Part shown: positions 22,329 to 33,405 of the stretch, piece by piece
Numbering within the stretch: position 1 is the first letter of the stretch
Layout: each line of letters starts with the position of its first letter
Source: Leguminivora glycinivorella
Taxonomy: Eukaryota; Arthropoda; Insecta; Lepidoptera; Tortricidae
Direction of reading: 5' to 3'
Length of the DNA: 64,000 bases
Assembly: GCF_023078275.1 (NCBI RefSeq)
Contig: NC_062975.1
Span: 16,653,141 to 16,717,140, forward strand
Position numbers and translations under genes: made by a program
The notes under the pieces: model-generated
The model's database searches: none
What the model was told of the DNA's origin: nothing
The model's input: only the letters and a program-made list of their open reading frames with translations

Positions 22329-25300
22329 ATGGAAATGGAATTGAAGTAAGTTTTTACAGTATTGTTTACAAAATTACATGAATACATACTTAAAATGTTT
22401 CCATAAACAGGTATAATATATTACCTATATCCACAGTGGAATGTGAAGGTTATATGGATTTTAGGTATGGTGCTCCCACACACAGTGTAACAGGGATAGC
22501 GCGCCATCGCGCTGTTCCTGTCGCACCATGTTATATAACAATTATAACAGCCAGTGTGGGAGTACTAATTAAATGTGTATTATTTCCTGATTTAATACTG
22601 TTTTCATTAGACTTATATTGACCGGGATATAGACCGAAATATCGTCGAAAAATTGGGAGCTCGACAAAAATCAAAAAGTAATCACGGTCACGGTCACGGG
22701 AAAAAGCCAACGAATGAAAAAACCGTAAATCAAAACTCTTAATACCTACTGTTTTTATTTCGATGTAATTTATGGGATCCCTTTCTTTCCCATAATTTTA
22801 TTGTTCAGAATTTTGTTAGTCAGAAGTTGTTATTCATATTATATTTTGTGGTCATTACACACATCACTAGTCATAATTATTGTTACGAATAACGCTTAAT
22901 GGTTCTAACATTAACAACCCATCATATTGGATGCCATAACCTTAAAAGTAATAAAGTTGATGTGTATAACATTCTAAAGTATATGTATATCAATTCTTCA
23001 GAAATATTATAAGGCATAAATATCCACATATGGAAGTATGCGAAATATATGCGCGAGGGTGTTGAGGGCGCTATGGCCGTGTCTTGCGTGGGCGACGGTC
23101 GCGCGACCGTCGCCGTCGCGTCTCATACTTCCATATCGATAAGGTTTGATTTCGTATGCGTCGCATCGCCGTCGCGCGACCTTCGCGCGACCGTCGCCCA
23201 CGCAAGCCACGGCGTAAAGAAGGGTTTTACAGACGTTCAGACTGCAATGTTTTTGTTATTTTTACTCTATGACGCACGGATTAGGAGACAAAGCCATTCA
23301 AAGTTTTTATTTTCAGTAGACGTATTTATTTCGTACCATATTTCAGAAAATCACTATACACATTTTATCGGGAAATATGGGGCTACCCGCCTCAGACCTA
23401 TGCCGCCTTGTTTTGCTCGGCTTTTCTTCGGCCGGTAATCCCTTTTTTCTCGGTCTCTGTAGTACATGTGCACTTATATAAGTACATGTTCCATTTTCAG
23501 GCCTAGGACGAGCTGTTCCCTCCTAAAATGTATGAAGATAGTGTGCATCATATTCGCCGTCATGAATGCAGTAAGTTTATAACGAATATTTAATAACTTA
23601 ATAACAAATAATTTGACGACCGCTCTAGTATAGTGATTAGCAACCCTGCCTGTTAAGCCCTGACCCTGGGTTCGAATCCCGGTGGCATTTATTTCTGTGA
23701 TGAGCACATTCGGTCGCTTGCTGACATATAAAAGCAATCACAAAGTTTGAAACATATTTTTGGTGCAAAGTGAATGATAATCGACAACTCGATTTTACAT
23801 CGCCAATAAAGCTCCTGGTAATATAAATAATTTATTATTCTAAAATTTGAAGACTGTAATCGTTTTCAAGGTATTTTTTGGAATTTAATGAAAATGAAAA
23901 TGAAAATGAAATATTTATTTTCAAGTAGGCATATTACAATGCGCATATGAACGTCAAATAAAGCTACGCCGGCTCTAACCCTACGCCTCAGCCTCGAGAA
24001 GATTTCAGTCCCCCCTCAGTTGGGAGGGGGGTATCCACTATGGGACCGGCAAGAAACTCGGCGGGCAACTTCTTTTCAAAACATTACATCTTATAACTAA
24101 CATGCATTAAATAACAAGATACAATTTAACCTGCAAAAGTATTCATCAAAGAATATGAACAGACTAGGTACTCTATGGAAATTAATTTCAATAAATTATA
24201 TTATTGCTTAATAATACGTCGTTCTTCTTCAGAGAAAACATATCAAATTGTCACAGAAGAAAAAGATAATATGAATCTCAATGTCATTAAATATGTAATT
24301 TACCTACACAACATAAAATATAAAATATTTGATGTGCTTTCTTATCTGAATTCTTATTCTTAGATAAAAAGCAACATGCATTCGGGTTATTGCTCGACAT
24401 GAGCAAAGCATACGACCGAGTCCAACATAATATCCTGCTAAATAAGCTGTATGGGATAGGAGTCCGTGGTATTGTCCATAACTGGTTTAAATCCTACCTA
24501 GAAAATAGAGTACAATATGTCGAAATAAACCATTATGATAAAAACACAAACACTTTAACACAAGCACAATCGAAAAAAACACAAATTTCATGCTCTATTC
24601 CGCAGGGCAGTGTGTTGGGATGTATTTTATTCTTAATTTATGTAAACGATCTGCCAAAAATATTAAATACTCATAATATTAAGTGTTTTATGTACGCAGA
24701 TGATATGTCCATTGTGATATCCAGCCAGGACGAAAATGATACGATTATGGAGTTAAATACCACACTTGACACCGTAATAACGTGGTTAGGAGACCATAAC
24801 CTAGAATTGAACTTAAAAAAGACAAATCTAATTCAATTTCGACCCTATCAGAGAGAACCTCTAGAACTTAATTACAAGTATTTAGATTTTGAATTTGAAC
24901 AAATAAATAATTGTAGTCTGCTTGGTATTACCGTTGATGAGAACATTAATTGGAAAGCACATGTAGAAAAAATTGCGAAAAAAGTTTCTAGTTTCACGTA
25001 TGCCCTTAGAAATATCAAAAGAACCACCGATTTGAAAACGGCCATGAGTGCTTTTTACGCTTTCACTCACTCGTGGCTCCAATATGGAATTATTCTGTGG
25101 GGTAACAGCACTGACGCTCCAGACCTGTTCATACTTCAAAAAAAGTGTGTTAGAATTCTCGCAAATATAAACACCTTAGATAGTTGCAGACCGTTCTTCA
25201 AAAAATTACGTATACTAACTCTACCATCTTTGTATATACTAGAAGCCTGTAAATTTGTGCGAAAGCACCATCCCTGTATTCTAAAGTCAAAGATCATTGC

Positions 25301-28300
25301 AACTATCACATGAATCTGCGGCATAAAGACAGACTAGCTATTCCGAGTAGCAACTTGCAAATGAGTAGTAACAGCCCGCATATGACAACTATACGTATTT
25401 ACAATAACTTGCCTAAAGAGATAACCAAAGAGACTAAATATAATAAGTTTGTTATAAAATTGAAAAATTACTTAATTGACAATTGTTTTTATTCCTTACA
25501 AGATTATTTTAATTTATATAAATTCCAAAAGTAACTCAATAAGCTATTCAATAATGTATTCAATAATGTATTTTATTAATTTATTCTTTGTGTATATTTT
25601 AGTTATAGTTTTTATTTATATTTCTTGCAATACCCTAACAGGGTCTCATGTTGTGTTGTGTCTTACCTTTTATATCTGCCACCTGTAACAATTATGTACC
25701 AACATGGAAGCAATAAAGAATTGAATTGAATTGAATTGAATTGAACTGTGTCCTCTATACATAATACAATTATTTTAATTGCTATTCGTTTTTTGTAGTT
25801 TCTGGTTCGGGCCATGCATGTTTGTCTGTCAAATAGTCCTCGACTCTGTAATAAGCCTTTAACATCAATGATTTTTTTAAGTAGTTCTTAAGAGCTGGGA
25901 GGGGTAATCTCAAAGCAGTGTCAGGTAACTTATTATAAAAATGAATGCATTGCCCAACAAATGACTTCTGTACTTTACGGACACGAAACTTCTTTATGGT
26001 CCAAAAACGTCAACAAACGTATTGTCCCACAATCGAGTTCATGAAAAATTACTGTCAAAGTAAAACATATAGTCAACGTGAATAGACTGCCACCTCACAG
26101 CGTCACAACACAGGATTAAGACTTTTGAATAGGCTCCGTTTTGACAATTTAGCCTATATGTTTAACTTGATATGTGTTAAAATTTACAAATATTAACATT
26201 AGCGCCATCTAGCCGAGAATCCACAAAAGGTATAGCTCTATCTAGACGACCGTACGTTTTTCTTGATGGTTTCGAGGGACATTTTCTTCTTGAACTTTAT
26301 CTGTCTATACGGAGTTATATATGTCATCGCACATATGTCTTTAATAAATTTTACCCAATTTCAATTTGTTACAGGTAATATGCCTACTAGCTTTCCTTAA
26401 CAGCCTTATATTCCTAATCTGCGTACTAGTAGTCTGGATCTGGAATCTGTACCATGGATATCCTTCGACGGAAGAGAAGACTGAAGATTGGGATTTCGTG
26501 TTCCAAATATTAATTGTCGTAGCTGTAGTGAGCAGCGTGGCTACTGCAACCGCACTCTATTTTGCCGTCCTTCTGTGTCTTGGAATACAAAATGTAAGAT
26601 TATCAACTACTTATCATACATTTCTGTAATGACAAGTAAACAGGGTAAACTCGCCTCATTCGGTGACACGCCTAATTCGGTCAAACAACCAAAAATCGTC
26701 TTTTGGAATAGTGCTTCAAAGCTTGTATCACCGAATTAGGCATGTCACTGAATGTGGCGAGTTTAGCCTAAACCACAAAATAAATATTGTAAATATGTAT
26801 TAAAAATCAGCCAACTGGTTTGACGTTGATTACTGTCGGTTTTGGAGAAATGGCATCAATAATTTAAACACGGCAGATAAGTACTTCATGTCAGTACAGT
26901 GTATTTGATTAAGGACGTTAAAACATAGAAAGCAAAAAGGACGCCCAATACCAAAAGTGAAAATACAAGCAAGACAGTGCCCCAGGAAATGCCACTTTAC
27001 ACCACTTTACACTTTAAACCATTCTCCGAATTAAAACTAAAATGGTGGTGTCATCATCAGCACGTTGAACAACGGCAGAGCAGATCGAAATGAGTTGTGA
27101 TAGAGGCGAGTTGTGACAACGTCTATTTTTGGGAACTTATTAGTGCCACTTGCACCACCAAAACTGGAGGGTTAACCCGGGGTTAACCCACCGTTTTATA
27201 AGGAATTTGACAGTTGATAGCTCACTAACCTTGAGTTAAGCGGGTGGTGCAAGTAGCCCTTAAACTATTATTTAGTAAGCTCGCAACAGGGCAGATTTTT
27301 TACTTCAAGCCACGCACGTGCTGGCAGCTAGCTTTTACAAACATGTTGATCCATACTACGATATTATAAATGGGAAAGTGTGTGTGTCTGTTTGACCGTC
27401 TTTCACTGCAAAACGGAGCGACGAGTCGAATTGACGTGATTTTTTAAATGGAGATATTTGAAAGGATGGAGAATGACATAGGCTACTTTTTGTCTCTTTC
27501 TAACGCGAGCGAAGCCGCGTGCAAAAGCTAGTAGTTAATAAGTTCTCGTTCCCCTCTGTCGCAACTCACCCGGGTCTCCCTAACTTATACATTTTAAATA
27601 AATGTCATATACAAAGAAAAATGACCAATGCCTTCAAGTTTTCTTTATATAATATGACATTTATTGAATGTTTATAGTATAATAGTAGCGATACTACTTA
27701 AAAATACAAATTAAAATATTTTCTATGAGAAAAATACTTAGTTAAATCGGCCTAATCCTGTTATGTTGCAGGATAACAAGCGCTACATTAAAAGGTACCT
27801 GGCATACGGCGTGACTGTTACGACCTTAACCGTATTGGGGCTGCTGTTGGTGATCAACTGGCTACGCACGGATCAACAGATAGATGCTGCGGCTGCACTA
27901 ATCGTTTGCTGTAAGTAATATTTATTCGACTTTATTAATTGAATATGGATTGCCCATCTCATACGATGCCGTTTAAAAGTTGTCTACCGAGCAACTGAAT
28001 GAGCTAATCGGCTGTAGCTATTGGTATTCGTTTCTAACAATGTCTTATCAAAATAATCATAGTTTAAATTTATTTTTGGGATTGTTATTTAGTTTGTTTA
28101 AAAATGCTGAAATGAATTAATATTATACAAAATGTTTTTTTTAATGTCCGTATGGGGATACAATAAAATGATCTACGCATGAAATTACGTCGATTTGCGT
28201 TAAAAAAAACATTAATATTATCAATTTTTATTTAAACCAAATTTTTTTTATAAAAAAAAATACCTAATGTTTCCTTAGATAGTTTCCCTGTATCTTCTTT

Positions 28301-28478
28301 AGTTTGATTTTCCCATACTGTCCCACTTAAAGAAAACACTGTGTATTGTTTTCTTTTTTCAGTGGCATACTCAGGAATCCTGTTTCTGATATACAAGACG
28401 TACCTCAGATCAGATCAGGAGGCTAGCAACAGATTGCTTAGCGCGACGTATGTTCAACAATCATACGGATGCCAATAA
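22329..28478 (+). CDS. four-transmembrane host protein, five exons, 186 aa
   Basis: Spliced coding exons: 22329-22345, 23501-23570, 26375-26593, 27772-27910, 28363-28478. Each border is GT-AG (donors AA|GTAAGT, CA|GTAAGT, AAT|GTAAGA, CT|GTAAGT). The phases join exactly: 17+70+219+139+116 = 561 nt, 187 codons with the stop. The product starts MEMELKPRTSCSLLKCMKIV and has hydrophobic segments at about residues 18-53, 70-97, 112-131 and 140-158. A charged loop (YPSTEEKTEDWD) lies between the first two, and the C-terminus is polar (ATYVQQSYGCQ). This suits a small insect tetraspan protein, perhaps of the DUF4728 type; the family is a guess, the gene structure is strong. An AATAAA overlaps the stop. 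Introns carry many transposon remnants. Confidence 0.8.
22463..22567. mobile_element. short MITE, GGTGCTCCCACA...TGTGGGAG
   Basis: Second copy of the 14106-14203 family, in intron 1 of the four-helix gene. The interior shares CACCATGTTATATAACA. Confidence 0.7.
23075..23213. repeat. GC-rich inverted repeat, arms about 30 bp
   Basis: Arms near 23075-23105 and 23184-23213 pair almost fully (TTGCGTGGGCGACGGTCGCG). The inner parts are further GCGCGAC/GTCGCGC palindromes. It lies in intron 1. ORFs over it are artefacts of CG-rich codons. Confidence 0.75.
23615..23730 (+). mobile_element. tRNA-derived SINE, 3'-truncated copy
   Basis: GACGACCGCTCTAGTATAGT, then B box GGTTCGAATCC and ATTTCTGTGATGAGCACA. 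In intron 2 of the four-helix gene. Confidence 0.75.
23885..24130 (-). mobile_element. LINE 3' end with (CATTTT)n tail
   Basis: Read on the minus strand it ends AATAAATATTTCATTTTCAT with repeated CATTTT units. The body has CCGGCAAGAAACTCGGCGGG on the plus strand, a common lepidopteran LINE block. In intron 2. Confidence 0.55.
24333..25745 (+). mobile_element. 5'-truncated CR1/Jockey-type LINE with (ATTGA)n tail
   Basis: A non-LTR retrotransposon fragment in intron 2 of the four-helix gene, same strand. It carries RT and C-terminal coding sequence and ends with the tandem tail GAATTGAATTGAATTGAATT at about 25718-25745. The 5' half, with endonuclease and the start of RT, is missing. Confidence 0.85.
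24363..25534 (+). pseudogene. LINE reverse transcriptase, truncated and frameshifted
   Basis: The reading frame is open from about 24333. LINE-like sequence begins near 24363 (KKQHAFGLLLDMSKAYDRV), holding the first RT aspartate block. Then come SCSIPQGSVLGCILFLIYVN and the catalytic YADD (CFMYADDMSIVI). The frame stops at 25313, and the C-terminal domain continues in another frame to 25534 (YNNLPKEITKETKYNKF). The absent N-terminus, the frame break and the lack of endonuclease make it inactive. I favour the CR1/Daphne side of the LINE tree, with moderate confidence. Confidence 0.85.
25795..26000 (-). pseudogene. LINE C-terminal fragment
   Basis: On the minus strand an open frame without an ATG reads KKFRVRKVQKSFVGQCIHFY, then NKLPDTALRLPLPALKNYLK and AYYRVEDYLTDKHAW, then a stop. 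This FYNKLP..LK pattern is typical of the extreme C-terminus of insect LINE ORF2 proteins. In intron 2, opposite strand to the gene. Confidence 0.65.
26643..26769. mobile_element. foldback MITE, arms about 38 bp
   Basis: GGGTAAACTCGCCTCATTCG ... CGAATTAGGCATGTCACTGA with AATGTGGCGAGTTTAGCC; the arms at 26643-26680 and 26731-26769 pair with few mismatches. In intron 3. Confidence 0.75.
27144..27260. mobile_element. foldback MITE, CACTTGCACCACC...GGTGGTGCAAGT
   Basis: Terminal arms TGCCACTTGCACCACC and GGGTGGTGCAAGTAGCCC. The inner part has GGGTTAACCCGGGGTTAACC. In intron 3. Confidence 0.75.
27350..27531 (+). mobile_element. short non-autonomous Helitron
   Basis: Same family as 21299-21474: TCCATACTACGATATTATAA ... 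GCGAAGCCGCGTGCAAAAGC, ending CTAG before GTAG. In intron 3. Confidence 0.72.
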
Positions 28479-29157
28479 AGTTGATAAAGCATGACAAGAA
28501 ACGCTTGACTCCAGCCGTCCGGCTTCGGACTGGAAAAGGATACATTCAAGTCAACAAAATATATTTATAAAATTAAGTGGATCTTTATTGAACGACAGTT
28601 CGCCGCTCGCCGCACCGCTTGTCGCTCCGCTCACCGCTCCACTCGCCGCTCCGATCTTGTCGCATCATTGTCTAAGTATAAAGCCTAAGACATATACAAT
28701 ACATCTGCTCAAAAGAAAATGTATTTTAGTGAATTAAAATACCTTCTATTAAAATAATGTAAGGTGAAAAAAGAAGGACACATCTGTTTGTTGTTTACAC
28801 AAATGTTTATTAAAACCAAGTTACTTGATTTTATGATTCAAGATCTTAGAAATATAGTCCAATATTGAGTCCCAAAAAAGATTCTGAACAAAGTAAACTT
28901 TTAATGATACTGTCTCACAATATAAGATTAACTTAAATCGGTGTCAAATTTCGGAGAATCACTCAGAGCAAAACAACTGACAATTAAGGTAACCAAGTTT
29001 GTTATTTAACTGCCAAGTATGTTTCATAATATTTACAAAGGGTAAACTCAGTAACATGGACAAATAATGGAAACACAGATTGTATTCCTCAAACGAAGAT
29101 AATTTTATTTAGTAACTTTAAAAATTATGAAGATTTTCGATTTCAATTTTTTTACAG
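28479..29157. other. 3' flank of the four-helix gene, with a CGCTCC-rich minisatellite
   Basis: 28597-28660 is a degenerate array of CCGCTCGCCGCACCGCTTGT-like units. The rest is AT-rich with no gene. Confidence 0.5.
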
Positions 29158-29455
29158 ACAATAAGCCTAGGTATATTAGCTTCAATTTGCCTCATCTTGG
29201 TTGTAATTGAGTTGTGCTGTTCTCGGGAACGTTCTCATTTTACTATGGAGAATATTCTCCTGAGAGAACATTTCCCATACAAACGGGAGAACGTTCTCGG
29301 GAACGGCACAACTCTAGTTGTAATTGACGTTGACTGTCGGTCTGTCGCGTATCATTTCTTCTACATTTTTTTCCTCAAAGAGTCGTCAGAAACGCAACTA
29401 AATAGACGAAGCCTGAAACGAAGCCATGCAAATTGTCTGACACTTGAAAAATAAA
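29158..29455 (+). CDS. exon-like ORF interrupted by an in-frame foldback element
   Basis: A strong acceptor (a T-rich run, then ACAG) precedes 29158. The frame is open to the stop at 29452-29454 and begins with a hydrophobic run (TISLGILASICLILVVI). A 117-bp insertion (exactly 39 codons) at 29211-29327 keeps the frame open. It does not join in phase to exon 4 of the upstream gene; it could join to exon 3. It could be an alternative last exon, a remnant exon, or chance. No family recognised. Confidence 0.25.
29200..29327. mobile_element. foldback element with 11-bp flanking direct repeat
   Basis: Arms 29211-29236 and 29288-29313 (GTTGTGCTGTTCTCGGGAAC / GTTCTCGGGAACGGCACAAC). The flanks GTTGTAATTGA at 29200-29210 and 29317-29327 look like a target duplication. 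Confidence 0.7.
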
Positions 29456-30714
29456 CTAACATAAATGAAAGCTTTAAATTTCCTCGCCGGCATCTCTAAG
29501 AAACTTTCTATTTTCACCTTAGCCTGTGGTCTAAGTGAATAAGCTTTTCAACAAGTTTTTCAGCAAGGTATTCAAAGTATTGAAATATGGACAAAGGCAA
29601 AAATGTCTATGAAGGGTCATTCTAGTTTATTTTAACTTTTATCAAGTAATAAAACTATGGAAACGGATTAAATCGCTTATAATGAATTTGCAATTCATCA
29701 CGACGTTCAAAGACAATATTTTAACAAGTAACTAAATGAATTATTTTTCTTTTCTTTAAGTCTGATGCTATATTTTGGTCACGTTCGTTATTTACTTTAG
29801 ACAACATAACCTAATTATATGTATCAAACAGATATAATAAATATCAGGTATATCTTCTTAGGTACGAGTATATTGCCAAGACATATTTTTGATAAAATAA
29901 CACCATATCCTTCTATTGACCGGGATATAGACGCAGCTCAGTTACATGTATCATTGATCTCGTAAGCTGACAAACACAGTTTTCAGTCAAAATATCGGAA
30001 CCTCGACATGACTCAAAAAGATATCAAGTCTTTATCTCATAATTCTAACGAAACTAATTGTGTGTATCATTCAAAACTTCCAACAACATAGCGTTTTATA
30101 AACTCAGGAATAACTAGGAAAATTATATTTAGTATATTAATGAATTTAATGTTATATTTAAAATACAATTTTAAAAAGTCCTTTTTTTGTGCAGAAAGTG
30201 AAATTAAAGCAAATGTATATTATTTATAAACATTTTCTCATGACTTGCACCAAACCCCAATACTCTAGCATGCCGCTCTCGGCCCCGTCAAGGGCCTGCA
30301 AAAACCCGCAACTAGAGCTCTTAAAATCGCGGTAATTAAGAGCTATTCTCGCTTGGCAAGTCACAGACGCCGTCAAGATCACTCGTAGAATGTAATTCGC
30401 CCTCGGAATTTATCGAATTTCAAATGAAAGTTTGTATTCATTTTTAGTTTGAATACTATCTTTGGCACGTAATACAAGGATATAAACATTAAATAGAAAC
30501 GCGTAATTCTGCCAATTCTTACCACAGATCAAATAATACACAATATTATAAAAAATGGGCGCCGTCCTAATATTCTAGACCTGTAGGCTAAATTTAATCC
30601 ACACTCAAAGAGCTCACTAAACCTATAACGTCACATGGACGTTTAAAGTCGAACATTACTAGATGGCGTTGCCATGCGGCTTGTATGTGTGCTCGCCGCG
30701 TACGTATAATATAC
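29456..30714. other. AT-rich DNA, no gene seen
   Basis: No supported ORF or repeat. Confidence 0.35.
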
Positions 30715-30845
30715 TCGCTCTGTCCGCAACACATGCAAGCGGAATTGAATGAACGAGATCCGCGGCGCCCCACCCCGCGCCCCACGCCCCGCGCCCCGCG
30801 ACCACGGCGCCGGCGACCTTGAGTTGAGAGTTTGAGAGGCCCCAG
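30715..30845. promoter_or_regulatory. CpG-rich island, possible promoter
   Basis: A short stretch dominated by CGGCGCCCCACCCCGCGCCC and CCGCGACCACGGCGCCGGCG stands out from AT-rich flanks. It could be a promoter of an unseen gene or a C-rich minisatellite. The overlapping ORFs on the minus strand look like composition artefacts. Confidence 0.25.
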
Positions 30846-31834
30846 CCCCCGACCAAAGGATGCATTGATTTGTTAAAATTTAAATCACTCGAAAGCAGGC
30901 GCGTAGTTAATTAGAAATATGGAAATGAATATTATTATGTAAGAAATACATAAGTATAATAGCTAAGAATGTACATGTAGTAAACATAATGAACAAAATG
31001 TAAAGTACGTATTTGATAAAACATTTCCGAGAGTAATATTTTTACTCATAAAATTGTGCAAACACTGCAAACTTAATTTAAACTCCGAAACTATTTATTT
31101 TCTGAAACATGGTATGAAATGTTGTCATTACGTCCTTTTAAGTTAAAATATGCTTCCTGGTACCACAACATAGTGTAATTTAAAAATACTCAAGAGTGTC
31201 AGGCAAAATAAATAATTTTACATTCAATTATATCTACTAAAAGATGATAAAACTAGTATCCGCAATTCGGACCGATGCATTACAAACTTTTTTTTTTCAA
31301 TGGAAATTGTTCAACTAATTTGAATTTCGATCATTGGCAGCTGTTTAATAGACGACATTTTTGTCACGCACACTACTACAAACGTATACCTACATTATTA
31401 ACGCACACAAACAAATATTATCGGCCGACAGCTGAATATTCTACGAACACGCGAGCGGGAGCGAGGCTGCCGCGATTTTGGTGACGCAATCATAGACTAA
31501 AAAGTTAACCACGTAGATGTGCCATTTTCATTGTTCCTACTAATGTGTTTCACCTCTAATAGATTTGCGAAATATATTTATTTCAATTTGGAAAATTATT
31601 AGGTAACTACTTACTACTTTATGAATTATGTTACTATAATATATAAAAAAAAAATTGTTTATTGATTGTTAATAGTTATAGAGTAAAATTGTATTTTTAG
31701 CACGCTCACTTTTTGCTGTTTTTTTTGGCCTGGTCATGAAAAAAGAGAACAATGGATACGCTTTGTCCAAAAAAACTGACCGCACTATATACATATATAT
31801 TATTATACATAAGTATATATTTGTATTTTAAAGA
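30846..31834. other. intergenic DNA, no gene seen
   Basis: AT-rich with no supported feature. Confidence 0.35.
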
Positions 31835-31940
31835 AGAAGATAAATCTTCAAGAAAAGAGCGTACACCCATCTTAAAGGCCGGCAACGCACCTCCAACCCC
31901 CTTGGTGTTTCGGGTGTCCATGGGCGGCAGTGATCGCTTA
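31835..31940 (+). repeat. dispersed repeat, AAAGGCCGGCAACGCACCTC family
   Basis: TTAAAGGCCGGCAACGCACC, then GGGTGTCCATGGGCGGCAGT and GATCGCTTA. A second copy is at 62420-62545. Very common in Lepidoptera. Confidence 0.7.
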
Positions 31941-32529
31941 CTTTGTATTTTTTAAGTTGTAAATAAATAAATAAATAATTTTGACAGGCGGAATATAATA
32001 ATATGTCACATCTGATGGTGGACTTACTACTCTACGCGTAAATTACCGCTTCGCGCACTCCGCGCATTTGTCAGCTTGTGCAGAGTTTCCGTCTGGCAAC
32101 GTCGCCTATAGTACGTAGTACATATATCTCAATGAACGGAACGCACACAATCGCACCATTTCGTTGGCAGTATACTGTAGATAGTGGCAGCTCCATCTAG
32201 TGACAATATGCAATAAAATTTAGGTAGCTCGATACTGTCGCGCGCAGGTTGTTCACGTTGTTGCGTCATAGTCAGTTTCAATATATTACGTGATATTATT
32301 TCTTTGAAAATTTTTAAAATAATGCATTCAATTTGTGTTGTCATCGATGTTTGTATTTAATTTATAATGTACTTAATTTATGACGCTTAAAATACCTTTA
32401 AATCTATTTGATAAAAAAATAATAATCGTCAATCGTGACACTTGGCGCCATCTATGATTTCTATTTGGAAATAATTTTGCACTGTTCCGGATGAGACCCC
32501 ATGGCATTACAATAATTATCTATTATTGT

Positions 32530-32916
32530 TGGCACCCAACATGGGACTAAATAACAATTTTCGTAGGTGACACCGAACGTGGGACTAAATTACAATGTTC
32601 ATAGGTGGCACCCAACGTGGGACTAAATTATAATTTTTTGTAGGTGGCACCCAACGTGGGACTAAAATACAATTTTCATAGGTGGTACCCAACGTGGGAC
32701 TAAAATTCAATTTTCATAGGTGGCACCCAACGTGGGACTAAATTATAACGTTCATAGGTGGCACCCAACGTGGGATTAAATAATAATTTTCATGTCTGGC
32801 ACCCAACGTGGGACTATATCATGTAGGTAATATGATTTGGCGCCCAACATAGGGTTAAGTTACGAATATTATATTATTGGCACCCAAAGTAAGCCTACAT
32901 CACAATATATTGTTGT
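32530..32916 (+). repeat. 38-bp minisatellite with tRNA-Lys PBS-like core, ten copies
   Basis: Units start at 32530, 32568, 32606, 32645, 32683, 32721, 32759, 32797, 32838 and 32878; the last two or three are degenerate. The consensus core is TGGCACCCAACGTGGGAC followed by TAAATTAYAATTTTCATAGG. The core matches 16 of 18 bases of TGGCGCCCAACGTGGGGC, known as the complement of a tRNA-Lys 3' end used as a primer site by many retroelements. Copy nine keeps TGGCGCCCAAC. There is no ORF in the array. Confidence 0.85.
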
Positions 32917-33291
32917 TAACACCTAAAATGTAGCTTACTTAACGTTTTCTATACGTAGGTAAAGGCCTGTCAAAAAAAACATAATAAATACATGTTAAGG
33001 TTGAAAAGATTTGGAGTAGGTCTACTTCTTAACATACTCGTACTAAAGGTTAATTAGGAGAACAACCTATTATGGAGAACAATCATGAGGCACTATGCAC
33101 AGGCAATATGAGGCATCCTATCTGTTCGCTTTTATATATCATCATTTAGTACCTATTGTTTGAAGTTTATTATTTATGCGATATTAATACTCATTCTCTA
33201 CTACTCATTAAAATTTTAAATATCATTATTTTTTCAGGATGTAATACAAAAAAATAACTGTATAATAAATTAATTACTTTTAAAACAGAAA

Positions 33292-33405
33292 ATGAGCACC
33301 CAACAAATAAGAGTTTACTCACAATACACCGAGCTCGACTCAAGATCTGTGCTAGGTATAGATATCGCATCAGGTACCCTCAGGGAAATCATTCGATGCT
33401 ACAAG
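33292..33405 (+). CDS. first coding exon of an unidentified host gene, 38 codons
   Basis: A splice acceptor (TTTTAAAACAG) is followed after three bases by an ATG. The frame reads MSTQQIRVYSQYTELDSRSV and goes on to end CYK at a donor AAG|GTGAGA, phase 0. The acceptor implies an upstream non-coding exon; ATTTTTTCAG at about 33238 is another acceptor-like site. Composition is balanced and codon-like, unlike the AT-rich flanks. The next exon was not found in the window, so the product is unknown. I do not recognise the peptide. Confidence 0.5.

Noticed and set aside
23049..23438. A 129-aa plus ORF
   Set aside because: It covers a GC-rich palindrome in intron 1 of the four-helix gene; coding look is due to CG-rich repeats.
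32530..32916. CRISPR-like array
   Set aside because: The 38-bp units are contiguous tandem copies without unique spacers, in eukaryotic DNA.
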